DNA from: Lineus longissimus
Lineage: Eukaryota; Nemertea; Pilidiophora; Heteronemertea; Lineidae
Direction: 5' to 3'
Assembly (NCBI RefSeq): GCF_910592395.1
Contig: NC_088324.1
Coordinates: forward strand, 2,172,001 to 2,236,000
Length of the DNA stretch: 64,000 bases
Within the stretch, counting starts at the first letter, position 1. Each line of letters starts with the position of its first letter. Below are positions 61,801 through 64,000 of the stretch, in pieces. The notes below the pieces were generated by a model that was not told where the DNA came from, did not search any database, and worked only from the letters and a program-made list of their open reading frames with translations. The position numbers and the translations under genes were made by a program.

Positions 61801-61940
61801 ATGGATCGACCAAGACGTGATGCTAGAAGGCTCATATACCTCAGTGATTATGTGTGCGAGGATGACGGTAGATACCTTGACAATGCCACGCGAGCCCAAC
61901 AACCCGAGCCATCCAATCCACCAGTCGACCCTCGAGGACA
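61801..61940 (+). pseudogene. Possible gag N-terminal scrap
   Basis: ATG 61801 opens MDRPRRDARRLIYLSDYVCE, then a Pro-rich stretch ending PPVDPRG. The Arg-rich plus YLSDYV pattern resembles retrotransposon gag termini. It ends where a minus-strand Kolobok-like piece begins. Confidence 0.3.
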
Positions 61941-62077
61941 ACAAAGTCCACAATCAATCCTGTCTCATCATCCATGAGAGAATAGGTCCCATACTTGGCA
62001 TAGTGCCCAGGACTGTCACAGCGTCCATCCCCAGAGAGAACAACCCTAGGCTCTCTACTTAGCCCATCAAGTACCAC
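61938..62077 (-). pseudogene. Kolobok-like transposase fragment
   Basis: The minus strand encodes LSGDGRCDSPGHYAKYGTYS and LMDDETGLIVDFVV. This is the first catalytic-Asp block, matching LSGDGRNDSMGHCAKYGSYS of the gene at 31.9 kb. Only about 45 residues remain. Confidence 0.7.
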
Positions 62078-64000
62078 AGTTTGGCATGAAATTCCTTATA
62101 GGTGAGGTACAGCTGAAAGGCTTATTTGAGAGGCTGTTGGGAAAGGTGGCCTATCAAATTTGATTGTCCAAGTCGATCTTGATATTTCTATCTAACCTGA
62201 AAACAAATTGCCTTATTATCTTCATACTTAGGTGTACTGTTGTCAGTAGAGGAATTAGTTTGGGCATGCACCCTAAAAACATCTGGCAATCAGTTGTAAA
62301 GGTTCAACAGTTATATAGCAGTTAAATATTATTTAGCAGTTGTCAAATCTGCAGTCCATTGTGAATTCACCGCATTTGCAGATTGTCATCAATGTGAAAA
62401 AAGGACACTTTTATTCATGAGTTGAGTTCAGCCACAAGTTCCGAAAAAGTTGAACCAAACCTGAAGAAAAGTAGTGGAAGAGCGGTTGAGACCAAGAGGT
62501 TCAGATGCACTCCGAGATCGAGAACGAGGTGATTCCCTTTTTGCATGCTACGTCATCAGTTCGCGAGGGCTTCCCCCAAGGCGGCAGGCGAACTCAATCG
62601 AGAAAACGTCTTGGACCCTCTGAAGTCGTAAGTGAATTCCGTGGGGGTTTAATTCTTTTTTAGATAATATTTTTCACAATTATACCGAAACACATCCCTT
62701 TCAAATATAACAGCCTTTGTTAGACACTGTTTGACTGGTGGAATAAAAGCGAAATGACAGAACGAATCGACACTTTCAAACAGTGCACTTTTTGCTCTAT
62801 TCATATTGACTCAATGCATGTATATGTAGCCTTTGCTATGTACATCATGTACATACTGTCGGCCGTGATGCTGTGCAAATTGGTGGTTTGATATGATACA
62901 CTAATTGATAGCTTTCGCTATTATATTAGTCTTGGTCCATACTCAGGTGGGTTGTTTTTCATAGACCCTGGCCTCGCCAAAGACTGACAAAGTCTGCCAA
63001 GAGACTGATGCTCACACCGATGGCGAGAGTCACTCAAGTCAAACACTGAAACGGTACTAGGCCTACCATGACTACACAACTAGACTGTTGAGACGAAGAC
63101 ATCCGCGGAGGAGCGATTCCCGGCACGGCCGGAAGAAGTCGGTTAAGCAAGGTTGAGTAGGAAAATAAAAATCTGGACTAGATAGTTTGATTGGATTTCT
63201 GCTATCGATATTCTGTATCGATATTCGAAAATTAGAACATTTCGAGGATATGGAAGAGTAGTTTAAGAACCGATCTCGCTCGGACTCTCGCTTAATTGCG
63301 CTTTTATTTGTGACAATCAGCCCATTTTTTGTCGGATTCGCAGAATTTTACCGCGTTCATGATTGACTGGCAGCATCCCTCGCTTCGTTTGCTTACCGTA
63401 TTTTCAGTGATACCGTTTTCGTGTTGTTCGAGAATAACTGTCGTAACGTGTTGTTTTTGTAAATAACTCGCGACGCACAAGTTGGATCGTTCGACGAATC
63501 GTAATCATAGATATGTCGTTCATTGATTTATTGAAGAACCCAAACCCCGGGGTTATGTGATTTAGCGTGCGCGCGCATAGTTCGTTGTATATAAATTTCA
63601 TCGCCTATTCCACAAATTGGAGTAATGTTTGGAGCCCAGGAGTGATCATGGGAAGTGATTTCGTGAATTCGAAAGACGTTGTTATAAAGGTTATTACAAA
63701 GGCCAGATTTGAAATGCCTTGGTCTTACGGTTTAATACAAAACGTGTGCCTTTGTTGACGGATGGAAGAAGGGACACTATTCCGAATAATTATTTTACCA
63801 GCTCAGATGCCTTTTGTCAGCTGAGCTAAAGAATTGTTTCTGGAGACCTCACCGTTACCACTGATCGCAGAGCATTTCAACTTTCAGGGATGATAGGAGA
63901 TATACTGGAGCTTTGCATGTAAGGTTTGATTTTTTCAGTTAATGTAACTAATCTGATGAGAAAACACTACAGGGAAGCTTCTGAGTTTGTCCTGTGAACT
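62078..64000. other. No gene seen; a third terminal hairpin at 63799-63830
   Basis: No supportable gene. At 63799-63830 the sequence AGCTCAG...CAGCTGAGCTAAAG repeats the hairpin seen at the right ends of the insertions at 4129 and 57236, so an element of the same family probably ends here. Confidence 0.4.

Overview
This window is eukaryotic, from an animal genome and most probably a marine invertebrate. Genes are split by GT-AG (and a few GC-AG) introns, AATAAA signals follow stop codons, and there is no operon structure. Almost all of it is transposable-element DNA: DDE transposons of at least six superfamilies, a CR1/L2-like LINE, BEL/Pao retrotransposon pieces, a tRNA-headed SINE, fold-back elements and satellites. 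I cannot name the species.

Layout. 1-6870: first copy of a large multi-exon transposon ('family 1'), broken by a 1.1-kb insertion with a 24-bp target duplication. 6871-16954: a 10.1-kb DNA transposon with perfect 24-bp terminal inverted repeats. It carries an intact six-exon gene (1227 aa) joining a transposase-like core, an OTU-type cysteine protease domain and a C-terminal small-barrel-like domain. 16955-18880: LINE remnant. 19300-21008: decayed 'family 3' transposase-like gene. 22.8-23.4 kb: piggyBac and LINE scraps. 23.6-26.8 kb: BEL/Pao gag, split by an intact Sleeping-Beauty-type Tc1 transposon with a 340-aa transposase. 26.9-28.4 kb: 145-bp tandem array carrying a SINE. 28.5-29.8 kb: GGTAAA minisatellite carrying a MADF-encoding PIF/Harbinger-like element. 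30.1-34.1 kb: Kolobok-like (THAP plus DDE) gene. 34.6 kb: BEN-domain exon. 36.3-42.2 kb: multi-exon hAT/ZNF862-like gene, with a separate three-exon P2X7-type 'ballast' domain gene (194 aa) in its first intron.

43.0-48.7 kb: BEL/Pao protease piece, piggyBac transposase, a family-1/3-like piece, and two Mutator-like (MULE) pieces, one ending in a SWIM zinc finger. 49.6-59.3 kb: second, nearly identical copy of family 1, broken at a different place by a 3.5-kb composite insertion. That insertion contains two nested PIF-like elements and a tiny two-exon minus-strand gene (60 aa) with a promoter-like upstream region. 60.2 kb: a second P2X7-ballast exon. 61.8-62.1 kb: gag-like and Kolobok-like scraps. 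The rest to 64 kb shows nothing I can identify.

The main candidates for something new are the OTU-carrying 10-kb transposon, the family-1 element (ancestral 1019-aa coding frame, GC-AG last intron), and the recurrence of a similar C-terminal domain in three otherwise different transposase-like families. The P2X7-ballast domain also lies near Kolobok-like sequence twice. All family names come from motif recognition by eye; no database search was run.
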